Positions 1-8,935 of a stretch of DNA of 64,000 nt are shown in pieces (position 1 is the first letter of the stretch; every line of letters starts with the position of its first letter). The DNA comes from Streptomyces deccanensis (GTDB lineage: Bacteria; Actinomycetota; Actinomycetes; Streptomycetales; Streptomycetaceae). Made by a program: the position numbers and the translations under genes. The DNA is taken from positions 2,728,001 to 2,792,000 of the forward strand of contig NZ_CP092431.1 of the NCBI RefSeq assembly GCF_022385335.1, given 5' to 3'. The notes under the pieces were generated by a model. It did not search any database and had not been told where the DNA came from. It worked only from the letters and a program-made list of their open reading frames with translations.

Positions 1-613
1 GAAGGCCGGGCTGAAGTCCTCCGACACGACCTGGCGACTGGTCGGAAACTCGGTGATGATCGCCCCGTTCGCCCTCGGCAACCTCACCGCCGACCTCTTC
101 GAACCCCTCGCCGAACTCCTCGGTCTGCCGAAGGAGGGTCTCGCCCTCAACCCCGACCAGTGGGACGGCTACACCGACGACCGCCGCGAACTCCTCGCCC
201 ATCTGCGGGCGAACGCGATCCGCAACACGGTCTTCCTCACCGGCGACATCCACATGGCCTGGGCCAACGACGTGCCGGTCAACGCCGGCACGTACCCGCT
301 GTCGGCCTCCGCCGCCACCGAGTTCGTGGTCACGTCGGTCACCTCCGACAACCTGGACGACCTGGTCAAGGTCCCGGAGGGCACGGTCTCCGCGGTGGCC
401 TCCCCGCTGATCCGCGCCGCGAACCGGCACGTCCACTGGGTCGACACCGACCGGCACGGCTACGGCGTCCTGGACATCACCGCCGCGCGGGCGCAGATGG
501 ACTTCTACGTCCTGTCCGACCGTACGAAGGCCGACGCGACCTCGTCCTGGGCGCGCTCCTACCGGACGCGGAGCGGGACGCAGAAGGTGGAGCGGACGTA
601 CGACCCGGTGTGA
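1..613 (+). CDS. PhoD-family alkaline phosphatase, C-terminal part
   Basis: The 5' end lies outside the window; the reading frame is open from base 2 and ends at the TGA at 611-613, giving about 203 residues. The fragment keeps the C-terminal metal-site motif TGDIHMAW and the GNSVMIAPF stretch, both typical of PhoD-like secreted phosphomonoesterases/phosphodiesterases. The family acts outside the cell, normally after Tat export and with Fe/Ca cofactors, but the signal peptide and upstream catalytic residues cannot be seen here. Substrate cannot be judged from this part. It converges with the hydrolase gene 13 bases downstream. Confidence 0.85.
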   Translation, partial: KAGLKSSDTTWRLVGNSVMIAPFALGNLTADLFEPLAELLGLPKEGLALNPDQWDGYTDDRRELLAHLRANAIRNTVFLTGDIHMAWANDVPVNAGTYPLSASAATEFVVTSVTSDNLDDLVKVPEGTVSAVASPLIRAANRHVHWVDTDRHGYGVLDITAARAQMDFYVLSDRTKADATSSWARSYRTRSGTQKVERTYDPV

Positions 614-626
614 TCCGCCCCCGGAC

Positions 627-1196
627 TCACAGGGTTTCGAGGAAGCCGAGCGCCACCTGCCAGGTGGCCTCGGCGGCCTCCTCGTCGTAGTCGGGGAGGT
701 CGGGGTCGGTGTAGAGGTGGCCGGCACCGGCGTATCTGTAGACCTCGACGTCGGCGCCGGCCTTGCGCATCTGCAGGTACCAGGCGCTCAGCCAGTCGTC
801 GGGCTCGAAGGGGTCGGGCTCGGCGACGTGCAGTTGGACGGGCAGGTCGTCCACGGAGGCGGTGGCGGCGATGTCCGACGTACCGTGCAGGAGCAGCAGC
901 CCGCGGGCGTTCTTGTCGCCCAGGGCGAGGGTCTGCGCGACGGCGGCACCGAGCGAGAACCCGGCGTAGACGAGCCCTCGCTCCGAGTAGGGCGCGGCGG
1001 CCAGGACCGCCCGCTTGAGGAGCTCCTCACGGCCCAGCTCCTCGTTGAGGGCCCTGCCGTCCTCGACCGTGTCGAACGTCCTGCCGTCGAAGAGGTCGGG
1101 GGTCCACACCTCGTGTCCGGCGGCGCGCAGCCGGTCCGCGGCCTGGCGTACGGCGGGCCGCAGACCGTAGGTCGAGTGGAAGAGCACGATGTTCAT
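627..1196 (-). CDS. Dienelactone hydrolase family alpha/beta hydrolase
   Basis: A 189-residue cytoplasmic alpha/beta hydrolase. The nucleophile elbow reads GFSLG (Ser81), with an acid in HVAEPD (Asp128) and a base in GAGHLYTD (His160), so a Ser-Asp-His triad is complete; classical dienelactone hydrolases have Cys in place of Ser. Length fits the single-domain family. I chose the ATG giving MNIVLFHSTYG because the family begins with this strand; the frame stays open upstream without homologous-looking sequence. Real substrate is unknown; these proteins are often general esterases. Transcribed convergently to the phosphatase. Confidence 0.8.
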   Translation of the reverse strand: MNIVLFHSTYGLRPAVRQAADRLRAAGHEVWTPDLFDGRTFDTVEDGRALNEELGREELLKRAVLAAAPYSERGLVYAGFSLGAAVAQTLALGDKNARGLLLLHGTSDIAATASVDDLPVQLHVAEPDPFEPDDWLSAWYLQMRKAGADVEVYRYAGAGHLYTDPDLPDYDEEAAEATWQVALGFLETL

Positions 1197-1315
1197 GGGG
1201 CCATGGTGCCAGCCGGGTCCGACAACGCGTCCGCCGCCCGATCCCGGCGCCCCTACCCAGAGCGCGGCCGAAGTCACATGTTCATGACCCCGCATGGCCG
1301 GTTACGTTCGAAGGC

Positions 1316-2443
1316 ATGGAGAACCTACTCCGCCCATTGATCGTCATCGGTGGCTCGGTCGTCCTCACGCTGCTCATCGGCTGGACGACCGATCTGCTGC
1401 TGCGCAAGGCGGACCAGCAGCACCACGAGACACCTCTGTGGGGCCTGCTGCGCCGCGGCCGCATCCCCTACCAGCTGGTCCTGTGCGCGGCCTTCCTCAG
1501 AGCGTCGTACGACGAGGCGCAACTGCTGGAACAGCACCGCACGGCGGTCGGCCGCACCCTCACGCTGGTGCTGATCGGCGCGACGGCCTGGCTGGTGATC
1601 CGGATCGTGGCGGCGATAGTCGAGACGACGTACAGCCGTTACGCCCGCGCCCACCGCGATCCGGCCCGCGTGCGCCGAGTCCGCACCCAGGTGACGCTGA
1701 TCATGCGAGTGGTCGCGGCGATCGTCGGTGTGGTGGCGGTGGCCTCGATGCTGCTGACCTTCCCGGCGATGCGCGCGGCCGGCACCTCGCTGCTGGCCTC
1801 GGCCGGACTTCTGGGCATCGTCGCCGGTATCGCCGCGCAGTCCACGCTGAGCAACCTCTTCGCCGGCCTGCAGATCGCCTTCGGCGACTTGGTCCGCCTC
1901 GGCGACGTGGTCGTGGTGGAGGGCGAGTGGGGCACGGTCGACGAGATCACCCTCACGTTCCTGACGGTCCGGACCTGGGACGAACGCCGGATCACGATGC
2001 CGGTGTCGTACTTCACATCGAAGCCGTTCGAGAACTGGTCGCGGGGCGGCGCCCAGATGACCGGCACGATCTTTCTGCACGTCGACCACGCCGCGCCGCT
2101 GCCCGCGTTGCGCGACAAACTCCGCGACATCCTGCGTTCCTGCCCCGCCTGGGACGGCCGGCACTACGACCTGACGGTCACCGACTCGACCCCCTCCACC
2201 ATGGAGGTGCGCGCGCTGGTGACCGCCAAGGACCCGGACGACCTGTGGACCGTCCGCGTCGCCGTCCGCGAACAGCTCATCCAGTGGCTCACCGAGACCC
2301 ACCCGTACGCCCTCCCCCGCGTCAACACCGCCGACGCGGTCCTCCCCCCGACCCACCCCAACTCCCACAACGGCGACGCCACACCCCTACGCACCAACCG
2401 AAGCCGCGTCCACGAGCCCCCGAGGGCCCCGGACCGAGGCTGA
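1316..2443 (+). CDS. MscS-family small-conductance mechanosensitive channel
   Basis: 375 residues. Membrane helices lie at about 5-27, 80-103 and 128-150, followed by the pore helix (about 155-190) with the Gly/Ala-rich pattern and the family stretch STLSNLFAGLQIAF, then the beta domain carrying GDVVVVEGEWGTVDEI at 196-211. The family forms heptameric pressure-release channels in the cytoplasmic membrane against hypo-osmotic shock. The last 35 residues (Pro/Arg/His-rich) look unstructured. The gene stands alone, divergent from the hydrolase, and ends at a strong hairpin shared with the convergent dehydrogenase. Confidence 0.88.
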   Translation: MENLLRPLIVIGGSVVLTLLIGWTTDLLLRKADQQHHETPLWGLLRRGRIPYQLVLCAAFLRASYDEAQLLEQHRTAVGRTLTLVLIGATAWLVIRIVAAIVETTYSRYARAHRDPARVRRVRTQVTLIMRVVAAIVGVVAVASMLLTFPAMRAAGTSLLASAGLLGIVAGIAAQSTLSNLFAGLQIAFGDLVRLGDVVVVEGEWGTVDEITLTFLTVRTWDERRITMPVSYFTSKPFENWSRGGAQMTGTIFLHVDHAAPLPALRDKLRDILRSCPAWDGRHYDLTVTDSTPSTMEVRALVTAKDPDDLWTVRVAVREQLIQWLTETHPYALPRVNTADAVLPPTHPNSHNGDATPLRTNRSRVHEPPRAPDRG

Positions 2444-2476
2444 GCACACCCACCACCGTCACGCCGACACGAACAC

Positions 2477-2508
2477 GGGCGGCCCCCCGAAACCTCGGGG
2501 GGCCGCCC
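2477..2508. terminator. Bidirectional terminator hairpin
   Basis: Perfect 14-bp inverted repeat (2477-2490 with 2495-2508) around an AACC loop, in the 72-base gap between the convergent channel and dehydrogenase genes. There is no T-run, as is usual for intrinsic terminators in high-GC actinobacteria. Confidence 0.8.
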
Positions 2509-2515
2509 CACGTCT

Positions 2516-3256
2516 TCAGCGCCCGCGCTCGGCGCCTCCGTTGACCTGGACGATCTGCGCGGTCACATGTCCGGCGCCGGGTGAGGCGAGCCAGTGCAGC
2601 GTGTCGGCGACGTCCGCGGGCGTACCGGCCCGGCCCGTCGAGGTCTCCGCGACGAGCCGGGCCCGCCGCGCCTCCTCCACCTGACCGCCGAAGAACTCGG
2701 TGTCCTCCACATAGCCGGGCGCCACGACGTTCACCGTGATGCCGCGCGGCCCGAACTCCCGCGCGAGATCGAAGGCGTACGGATGCAGCGCCGCCTTGGA
2801 CCCGGCGTACGCCCCACTCCCTGACCCCCGATACGCCGCGATCGACGACAGGAAGAGCACCCGCCCACCCGGCGAGGCCAACCGGCCCCGCAACGCCTCG
2901 GTGAGCAGGACGGCGGTCAGCGTGTTCAACCGGAAGTTGACGCCCCAGGCATGCGCGACGGCGTCGAGCGGATCGCCCCCGTCCACCCCGGGCTCCAGCC
3001 CACCGTTCCCCCCGGCACTGTGGATCAACACATCCACGGTCCCGAACTCCCCCGCCACGAACTCGGCGACCCCGCGCACGCTCCCCGGATCTGCGAGATC
3101 GGCCGCATACGTCACCGCCCCGGCCACCCCCGCCTTCTCCAGCACCTCCGCCCGTCGCCCGAGGAGCAACACCCGGTCCCCGTCCGCCGCGAACACCTCC
3201 GCGGCCGCGCGCCCGATCCCCGTCCCACCACCGCTGATCACCACATTGCGAGCCAT
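2516..3256 (-). CDS. SDR family NAD(P)-dependent oxidoreductase
   Basis: 246 residues, a classical short-chain dehydrogenase. Visible features are the Rossmann motif SGGGTGIG (8-15), a Ser at 137-138, the catalytic Tyr150 and Lys154 in YAGSK, and a C-terminal NGG near the end. The NAG motif is altered to SAGGNGG. Cytoplasmic; the substrate cannot be predicted. Monocistronic by context: convergent with the channel gene on one side and separated from the antiporter by a 229-base gap that holds a tandem repeat. Confidence 0.88.
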   Translation of the reverse strand: MARNVVISGGGTGIGRAAAEVFAADGDRVLLLGRRAEVLEKAGVAGAVTYAADLADPGSVRGVAEFVAGEFGTVDVLIHSAGGNGGLEPGVDGGDPLDAVAHAWGVNFRLNTLTAVLLTEALRGRLASPGGRVLFLSSIAAYRGSGSGAYAGSKAALHPYAFDLAREFGPRGITVNVVAPGYVEDTEFFGGQVEEARRARLVAETSTGRAGTPADVADTLHWLASPGAGHVTAQIVQVNGGAERGR

Positions 3257-3297
3257 ACCCCGACCCTACAAACCCCCCACTCCCCACCCCACGCCCG

Positions 3298-3483
3298 GCA
3301 GCCGCCAACGACGCCCAGCCCCACGGGAAACCCGCACTCCTCCACCAGGGAGTGACGGGCGACGCGCGGGCGGGCAATCCCCCCCCACCCGCAGCCGTCA
3401 ACGACGCCCAGCCCCCACTAGCGACCCCCACCTCTGCAGCGAGGAGTCACGGGCGGGCACGGGTGGGCAAGGAGCGGCCAAAA
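3298..3483. repeat. Tandem repeat, two diverged 93-bp units
   Basis: The block beginning GCAGCCGCCAACGACGCCC (3298) recurs at 3391 with one change in its first 25 bases. The second half of each unit also corresponds: CTCC..AGGGAGTGACGGGCG against CTCT..GAGGAGTCACGGGCG, then a GGGCGGGCA-like end. The repeat fills the gap between the dehydrogenase start and the antiporter stop, and each unit contains a potential CTCC/GGAG hairpin. Confidence 0.7.
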
Positions 3484-3485
3484 GC

Positions 3486-5072
3486 TCACCGCAGGCTACG
3501 CACATCCAGATGCCGCAACACCCGATCCACCACCTCGGGATTCGCCCCCGGCTCACTCCGCGCGGCCAGCACCTCATGCCGCGCCGCACTCAGCATCTCC
3601 CCCTGGATCCGCCGCATCCGACGAAGCCGCCGCACCCGCTGTTCATGCCCCTCGCGCCGCTCGTCCTCCCCCACCTCCGGACTGATCCGCACCCCGATCT
3701 CGAAGGCCCGCCGCAACAACCGCTCGGACATCTCCTCCGGCAGCTCCTCCACCTCCTCGATCTCCTTCAGCCGCCGCTTCGCCGCCTTCGCCGCCCGCAC
3801 GGCCAGCACCTTCTCGAACTCCTTCTCGGCCCCCTCATCCGCCCGCACCCCCAACCGCCGCACCAGCCACGGCAGAGTGAGCCCCTGCAGCACCAGCGTC
3901 GCCATGATCACCCCGAACGCGATGAACACGATCTCGTCCCGGTTCGGGAACGGCGCCCCACTGTCCGTCTCCAACGGAATCGCCAGCGCCAACGCAACGG
4001 AGGCCACCCCGCGCATCCCCGACCACCACATCACCACGGTCTCGCGCCACGACATCGGGATCTCCTCGTCGTAGTCCCGCTTCGCGTGCAACCGGCGCGC
4101 CAGCCACGTCGCCGGCAGCAACCACACCAGCCGTACGAACACGACGACGACCACGACGGCCGCCGCCCAGCCGAGCATCTCGCCCCACCGCCCGGACGCC
4201 GTACGGATCGCGTTGTGCAGCTCCAGCCCGATCAGCCCGAAGGCGACCCCGGTGACCAGCGTGTCCACGACGTCCCAGACGGTGTGCCCGGCGAGCCGCG
4301 TCATGACATCGTCCGCCCCGAGCGCGTACTCCGCGAGGAACAACGCGGTGGTGAGCACGGCGAGCACCCCGGACCCGTGGAGCTCCTCGGCCATCACGTA
4401 CGACGCGTACGGCACCAGCAGCGTCAGCCCGATCTGCAGCGTCGCGTCCTCGAGGAAGTCCATCAGCTTGTTGGCGGCCCAGCCGAGCCCGATCCCCACG
4501 GCGAGAGCGACGACGGCCGACAGCACGAGCTGCAGCGCGGCGCTCGACCAGGAGAACGATCCGCTGACGGCGGCGGCGATGGCCACGTGGTACAGCACGA
4601 TGGCCGTGACGTCGTTGAAGAGGCCCTCGCCCTCCAGTATCGACACCAGCCGTCGCGGCAGCCCGAGTTGCCCGGCCACGGCGGTCGCCGCCACCGGGTC
4701 GGGCGGCGCGACGAGGGCGCCGAGCGCCACGGCCGCCGCCAGGGGCAGTCCGGGCACGATCGCGTTCGCCACGGCGGCCACCGCGGCGGTGGTCACGAAC
4801 ACCAGCGCGACGGCCAGCAGGAAGATCGGTCGCCGGTTGGCGGTGAACTGCCGCCAGGACGTCCGCCGCACCGCCGCGTACAGCAGCGGGGGCAGCAGCA
4901 GCGGCAGGATGAACTCCGGCGGGATCTCCACATTGGGCACGAACCCGGGCAGGGCCAGGGAGATGCCCAGCAGCGTCATCAGCACCGGCGCCGGCAGCTT
5001 CAGCCGCTCCCCCACCGGCACACTGACCACGGCGCCGACCAGCAGGACGAAAAACAGGGCCAACTGATCCAT
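3486..5072 (-). CDS. CPA1-family Na+/H+ antiporter (NhaP/NHE type)
   Basis: 528 residues with about 12 hydrophobic helices in residues 1-400, then a charged cytoplasmic tail of about 120 residues rich in Glu/Arg with coiled-coil character. Family motifs include PDPVAATAV (from 125) and the ion-binding EGEGLFND (147-154), the Asn-Asp pair being typical of electroneutral CPA1 exchangers. Expected role is Na+ (or K+)/H+ exchange for pH and salt homeostasis at the cytoplasmic membrane. The gene lies 73 bases after the acetyltransferase stop and may be read from the same strand run, but no promoter is obvious. Confidence 0.9.
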   Translation of the reverse strand: MDQLALFFVLLVGAVVSVPVGERLKLPAPVLMTLLGISLALPGFVPNVEIPPEFILPLLLPPLLYAAVRRTSWRQFTANRRPIFLLAVALVFVTTAAVAAVANAIVPGLPLAAAVALGALVAPPDPVAATAVAGQLGLPRRLVSILEGEGLFNDVTAIVLYHVAIAAAVSGSFSWSSAALQLVLSAVVALAVGIGLGWAANKLMDFLEDATLQIGLTLLVPYASYVMAEELHGSGVLAVLTTALFLAEYALGADDVMTRLAGHTVWDVVDTLVTGVAFGLIGLELHNAIRTASGRWGEMLGWAAAVVVVVVFVRLVWLLPATWLARRLHAKRDYDEEIPMSWRETVVMWWSGMRGVASVALALAIPLETDSGAPFPNRDEIVFIAFGVIMATLVLQGLTLPWLVRRLGVRADEGAEKEFEKVLAVRAAKAAKRRLKEIEEVEELPEEMSERLLRRAFEIGVRISPEVGEDERREGHEQRVRRLRRMRRIQGEMLSAARHEVLAARSEPGANPEVVDRVLRHLDVRSLR

Positions 5073-5145
5073 GGGGGCGCTCCGCTGGTGCTAGACGATC
5101 ACGACCGACCGGATGCCCAGGGTGCCCCACCCGCACCGCGGAAGG

Positions 5146-5622
5146 CTAAAGCCTGCGCCGCATCGCGCGATGAGGTATCCCCGCGTCCAGGAACTCCGGT
5201 CCGTACGCCGCATACCCCAGCCGCTCGTAGAAACCCAGCGCGTGTGTCTGGGCCCCCAGGTCGACCGCGGTCAACCCGCGCTCCCGTGCCGCCTCCTCGA
5301 CGGCCCGCACCAGCGCGACCCCGACCCCCAGCCCCCGGGCCTCCGCCACGACGGCCAACCGCCCCAGGGACCCCACACCGGGCTCCCCACCGGTCTTGCC
5401 GGCGGCGGCCTCCCCGTACAACAGCCGCCCGGCGCCGAGGGGTGTCCCGTCGTCCCGCACGGCGAGCACATGCACGGCCCCGGCGTCGTAGGCGTCGTAC
5501 TCCAGGTCCTCCGGCACGCCCTGCTCGACGACGAAGACCTGCTTGCGCACCGCGAAACAGGCCTCGCGGTCAGCGGGACCGTCGGCGACGCGCACCTCGT
5601 AGGACACCGGCACGGGGCTCAC
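5146..5622 (-). CDS. GNAT family N-acetyltransferase
   Basis: 158 residues. The acetyl-CoA pyrophosphate loop is visible as [11 protein letters not shown] within the beta4-alpha3 element, and FYERLGY near the C-terminus is the usual GNAT beta5-alpha4 region. The layout resembles the small ElaA-like subgroup. I chose the GTG at 5620-5622 because it overlaps the stop codon of the upstream pseudouridine synthase (GTGA), a standard coupled start; the frame is open further upstream only as antisense-like sequence. Acceptor substrate unknown. Confidence 0.85.
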   Translation of the reverse strand: MSPVPVSYEVRVADGPADREACFAVRKQVFVVEQGVPEDLEYDAYDAGAVHVLAVRDDGTPLGAGRLLYGEAAAGKTGGEPGVGSLGRLAVVAEARGLGVGVALVRAVEEAARERGLTAVDLGAQTHALGFYERLGYAAYGPEFLDAGIPHRAMRRRL

Positions 5623-6563
5623 GCGTACGTCTCCTCCCGGACCTTGTCCAGGGCCTTCTGCAGATCGGCCGGGTAGTCGCACTCGAACTCGACCCAGCTG
5701 CCGTCCCCGGGATGCTCGAAGCCGAGCCGTACGGCCTGCAGCCACTGACGGGTGATCCCGAGCCGCTTGGCGAGCGTCGGGTCGGCGCCGTACGTGAGGT
5801 CGCCGACGCAGGGGTGCCGGTGGGCCGACATGTGGACGCGGATCTGATGGGTGCGCCCGGTCTCCAGCTTGATGTCGAGCAGGGACGCGGCCCGGAACGC
5901 CTCGATGAGGTCGTAGTGCGTGACCGACGGCTTGCCCTCGGCGGTGACGGCCCACTTGTAGTCGTGGTTCGGGTGCCGCCCGATCGGCGCGTCGATGGTG
6001 CCGCTCGTGGGATCGGGGTGGCCCTGGACCAGCGCGTGGTACCGCTTGTCGACCGTCCGCTCCTTGAACTGGCGCTTCAGCGACGTGTACGCGTACTCCG
6101 ACTTGGCGACCACCATGAGTCCCGAGGTGCCCACGTCGAGCCGGTGCACGATGCCCTGGCGCTCGGCGGCGCCGGAGGTCGAGATCCGGTACCCGGCGGC
6201 GGCGAGCCCGCCGATGACGGTCGGCCCGGACCAGCCGGGGCTGGGGTGGGCGGCCACCCCGACCGGTTTGACGATCACGACCACGTCATCGTCGTCGTGC
6301 ACGATCTCCATGCCCTCGACCGGCTCGGCCACGACCTGCACCGGCGCGGGCGCCTGCGGCATCTCGACCTCGAGCCAGGCCCCGCCGTGCACCCGCTCCG
6401 ACTTGCCGACCACCGACCCGTCGACCGTGACCTTCCCCGCGGCGGCGAGCTCGGCCGCCTTGGTGCGGGAGAAGCCGAACATGCGGGAGATGGCGGCGTC
6501 GACACGCTCGCCCTCCAGGCCGTCGGGCACGGGCAGGGTACGGATCTCGGGAATCGTGCTCAC
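5619..6563 (-). CDS. RluA-family 23S rRNA pseudouridine synthase (RluD-like)
   Basis: 314 residues from the GTG giving [10 protein letters not shown]; an alternative GTG 24 bases upstream would add eight residues. An S4 RNA-binding domain occupies about 15-75 and the catalytic domain follows, with the RluA signature [11 protein letters not shown] and catalytic Asp143. Expected to isomerise uridines in 23S rRNA (RluD modifies helix 69). It follows lspA by about 100 bases, as in many bacteria where lspA and rluD are neighbours, and its stop overlaps the start of the acetyltransferase, suggesting one transcript. Confidence 0.9.
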   Translation of the reverse strand: MSTIPEIRTLPVPDGLEGERVDAAISRMFGFSRTKAAELAAAGKVTVDGSVVGKSERVHGGAWLEVEMPQAPAPVQVVAEPVEGMEIVHDDDDVVVIVKPVGVAAHPSPGWSGPTVIGGLAAAGYRISTSGAAERQGIVHRLDVGTSGLMVVAKSEYAYTSLKRQFKERTVDKRYHALVQGHPDPTSGTIDAPIGRHPNHDYKWAVTAEGKPSVTHYDLIEAFRAASLLDIKLETGRTHQIRVHMSAHRHPCVGDLTYGADPTLAKRLGITRQWLQAVRLGFEHPGDGSWVEFECDYPADLQKALDKVREETYA

Positions 6564-6660
6564 CCGACGAGTATGCCGGACCGCCACGACACGCCCGACC
6601 GCGCCTGTGGAAAACCCCCGTCGCCCCGTCAGCCCCGGGTCGGCTCAGTCCCAGGTGGAC

Positions 6661-7275
6661 TCAGTCCTTGTGAACGGTCCCGTCCGGGTCGAGCCCCCGG
6701 AACGACAGCAGCACGATCAGGATGCCGCCGCACACGATGGCCGAATCCGCGAGGTTGAAGACCGCGAAGCCCTTCGGCGCGATGAAGTCGACGACCGCGC
6801 CCTCGAAGACGCCGGGCGACCGGAAGATCCGGTCGGTGAGGTTGCCCAGCGCGCCGCCGAGCAGCAGACCGAGCGCGATCGCCCAGGGCAGGCTGTAGAG
6901 CTTGCGGGCGAGCCGGGCGATCACCAGGATCACGATCGCCGCGATCATCGTGAAGATGATCGTGAAGGCCTCGCCGAAGCCGAAGGCCGCGCCCGCGTTG
7001 CGGATCGCCTCGAACTTCAGCCAGTCCCCGATGATCTCGATCGGCTCGTGGTGCTCCAGCTTCGCCACCACGATCATCTTGCTGACCAGGTCGAGCGCGT
7101 ACGCCAGCGCGGCGACCCCGAACAGCACGGCGATCCGGCGCCTGCCGCGCGGCTGCGCGGTGGTCGCCTCGACCCGCTGCGCCGCGGCGTCCTCGCCGCC
7201 GTCGGACTGCTCCGGGTCGGCCCCCGCCGCGTCTGGAATGTCCGGCGTACCGATGATGCGCTCCGCCTCTGCCAC
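6661..7275 (-). CDS. lspA: Lipoprotein signal peptidase (signal peptidase II)
   Basis: 204 residues. A hydrophilic N-terminal extension of about 45 residues precedes four membrane helices. Conserved family boxes are present: DLVSK (62-66), IRNAGAAFG (91-99), GNLTDR with catalytic Asp148, and FNLADSAI with catalytic Asp177. It removes signal peptides from prolipoproteins after diacylglyceryl transfer to the lipobox Cys. The long acidic N-terminus is common in actinobacterial versions. It is separated by 81 bases from the DksA-type gene, which reads the same way. Confidence 0.95.
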   Translation of the reverse strand: MAEAERIIGTPDIPDAAGADPEQSDGGEDAAAQRVEATTAQPRGRRRIAVLFGVAALAYALDLVSKMIVVAKLEHHEPIEIIGDWLKFEAIRNAGAAFGFGEAFTIIFTMIAAIVILVIARLARKLYSLPWAIALGLLLGGALGNLTDRIFRSPGVFEGAVVDFIAPKGFAVFNLADSAIVCGGILIVLLSFRGLDPDGTVHKD

Positions 7276-7356
7276 GTGAGTCCCTCAACCTAGGTTCCTG
7301 ACTGAGGACAAAGGTACGACACGCCCGCCGCGGACCAGGGGCTCAGTCGGCGATCG

Positions 7357-8286
7357 CTAGCGCCGTTCCTGCTTCTGCTTGCACTCGACGCACAGGGTGG
7401 CTCGGGGGAACGCCTGCATTCGCGCCTTTCCGATCGGATTGCCGCAGTTCTCGCAGAGTCCGTAGGTGCCCGAGGCGAGCCGGTCCAGGGCGCGCTCCGT
7501 CTGGTCGAGCATCTCGCGCGCGTTGTGGGCGAGGGACAGCTCGTGCTCGCGCGTGATGTTCTTGGCCCCGGTGTCGGCCTGGTCGTCGCCGGCGCCGTCC
7601 CCGGAGTCCCGCATCAGCCCCGTCAGGGCCCGCTCGGAGGCCTCCAGCTCGGTCCTCAGCCGCACCGCCTCGGACTGCAGCTCCGTCCGGGCCTCGGTCA
7701 CCTCCTCGGGGCTCCAGGGGTCCTCACCGGGGCGTACCGCGAGCTCGCCGGGCTCCACCGCGGCGGGCCGTGCCTTGGGGACGGCGGTGGGCTTCTTCTT
7801 CGCCGCCGTAGCCGTACCAGGAGTGTTCTTCGCAACCACCGTCGTGGCTCCCGTCGTCTCGGCGGCCTCGGCCGCGCCCGCCTTCTTGACCGTGCTCTTC
7901 GTCGCAGAGGTGCTCTTCTTGGCCGTGGTCCTGGCCGTCGTCGCCTTCTTGGCCGCGCTCTTCCCGACGCCCGACCCGCCACCGGCCGAGCCGCCACCGA
8001 CCGACCCTCCGCCGCCCGACTTGCCGCCGCCCGACCTCCCGGCGGGAGACTTCCCGGCGACGGATTTCTCGGCGACGGACTTCTCAGCTGCGGCTTTCCT
8101 GCCCGCCGCCGCCTTATTCGCCACCGCTTTCGTGGCCGATGCCTTCGCGGCCACCGCCTTCTTCGCCACCCTCTTCTTGCCTGCCGCCTTCACCGCCGCG
8201 GCCTTCTGCCCCTCGTCCCCACCACCGGAGGCCACCGTGGATCTGCCGGACGCCGACCGCGGTACGGCCGTCTTCTTCGCCACCAT
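7357..8286 (-). CDS. DksA/TraR-type C4 zinc-finger protein with Lys/Ala-rich N-terminal tail
   Basis: 309 residues in two parts. Residues 1 to about 185 are low complexity, with repeated Ala/Lys words (KKA, ATKAVA, AKK) broken by a Gly/Ser run, very like histone H1 tails. Residues about 190-309 form a DksA-like module: a helical hairpin (ELQSEAVRLRTELEASERAL and the following helix) and a C4 zinc finger with Cys278, Cys281, Cys299 and Cys302. DksA-type proteins bind the RNA polymerase secondary channel; the basic tail should bind DNA. Whether both activities occur is inference. The start is ATG with a GAAGGGG upstream. It is divergent from ileS. Confidence 0.85.
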   Translation of the reverse strand: MVAKKTAVPRSASGRSTVASGGGDEGQKAAAVKAAGKKRVAKKAVAAKASATKAVANKAAAGRKAAAEKSVAEKSVAGKSPAGRSGGGKSGGGGSVGGGSAGGGSGVGKSAAKKATTARTTAKKSTSATKSTVKKAGAAEAAETTGATTVVAKNTPGTATAAKKKPTAVPKARPAAVEPGELAVRPGEDPWSPEEVTEARTELQSEAVRLRTELEASERALTGLMRDSGDGAGDDQADTGAKNITREHELSLAHNAREMLDQTERALDRLASGTYGLCENCGNPIGKARMQAFPRATLCVECKQKQERR

Positions 8287-8605
8287 GGCCGCGCCCCTTC
8301 ACATATTGTGATCTTGCACGCGCATCGTGCTGGGACGATAAATCGACCCGAGTCCCGCGGCAACGGGGCAGACCACTCATTTCACCCGCCTCACGACCGT
8401 CGCGCGACGAGCCTGCAAGCGTTGTGCCCAGCTCCCCGCCGGGTATTCCGCCGCGCCGGACGTCCCAGGATCCGGACGCCCGACCCGCTCCATTCGGGTC
8501 ATCCCGCAGGTCACCACGCCCCCGCCCGACAAACCCGGCCAAAGCCCCGCCGCAGCGCGCCCCCGGCCTCCGGAAAACCGGTCGGCCGCTGTCCGTACGG
8601 CGCCG
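8287..8605. other. Divergent intergenic region upstream of the ileS leader
   Basis: About 320 bases between the zinc-finger gene start and the ileS leader. I see no credible coding sequence or RNA gene. It should hold two divergent promoters; only a TACACT hexamer at 8606-8611 is a reasonable ileS -10 candidate, without a convincing -35. Confidence 0.4.
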
Positions 8606-8611
8606 TACACT
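8606..8611 (+). promoter_or_regulatory. Candidate -10 box for the ileS transcript
   Basis: TACACT sits just before the first conserved T-box leader bases. A start about 7 bases downstream would begin the leader at the GGCGGAGCGAGAAGCG stretch, which suits a T-box stem I. No clear -35 is visible. Confidence 0.35.
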
Positions 8612-8935
8612 GGGCGGAGCGAGAAGCGTGGATGGGGACGAGTAGCGTCGTACGCAGCCCAGAGCGACCCGGGGACGGTGGAAGCCCGGGGGCGAGCGCG
8701 ATGTGAAGATCACCCCGGAGCCGCCGGAAGAAACCCGCACCCGATGGCGCAGTCCGTGGGGCGCGGCGAGTAGACCCGGTATCGCGACCTCAATGAGGGG
8801 GTTCACCGGCGCGTACGGCGCGCGGGGGAGCCAAGGAGGGTGGTACCGCGGGAGCGCGCCGCACACGGCGTTCGAAGGATCGAAGCTCTCGTCCCTCCGA
8901 CGGAAGGCAGCAAGTCCGTTGGAGGAAGCCCGCTC
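8612..8935 (+). promoter_or_regulatory. T-box riboswitch (Ile), translational type
   Basis: Classical T-box elements occur in order. They are the stem I bases GACGAGTAGCG (8638-8648), a distal loop region AGAGCGACC...GGTGGAAGC (8661-8685), the specifier context GTGAAGATCACC with Ile codon ATC at 8709-8711, and the T-box AGGGTGGTACCGCG (8837-8850) that binds the tRNA acceptor end. CGTCCCTCC (8890-8898) can pair with GGAGGG (8835-8840) as the anti-sequestrator. In the other state, CCTCCGACGGA (8894-8904) pairs with TCCGTTGGAGG (8915-8925), hiding the ileS ribosome site. Uncharged tRNA-Ile should free translation. Confidence 0.9.

Noticed and set aside
2736..6758. Very long open frame on the plus strand (1340 codons)
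   Set aside because: It runs antisense to several clear genes and its translation is Arg/Pro/His-rich without domains, a usual artefact of 70%+ GC DNA.
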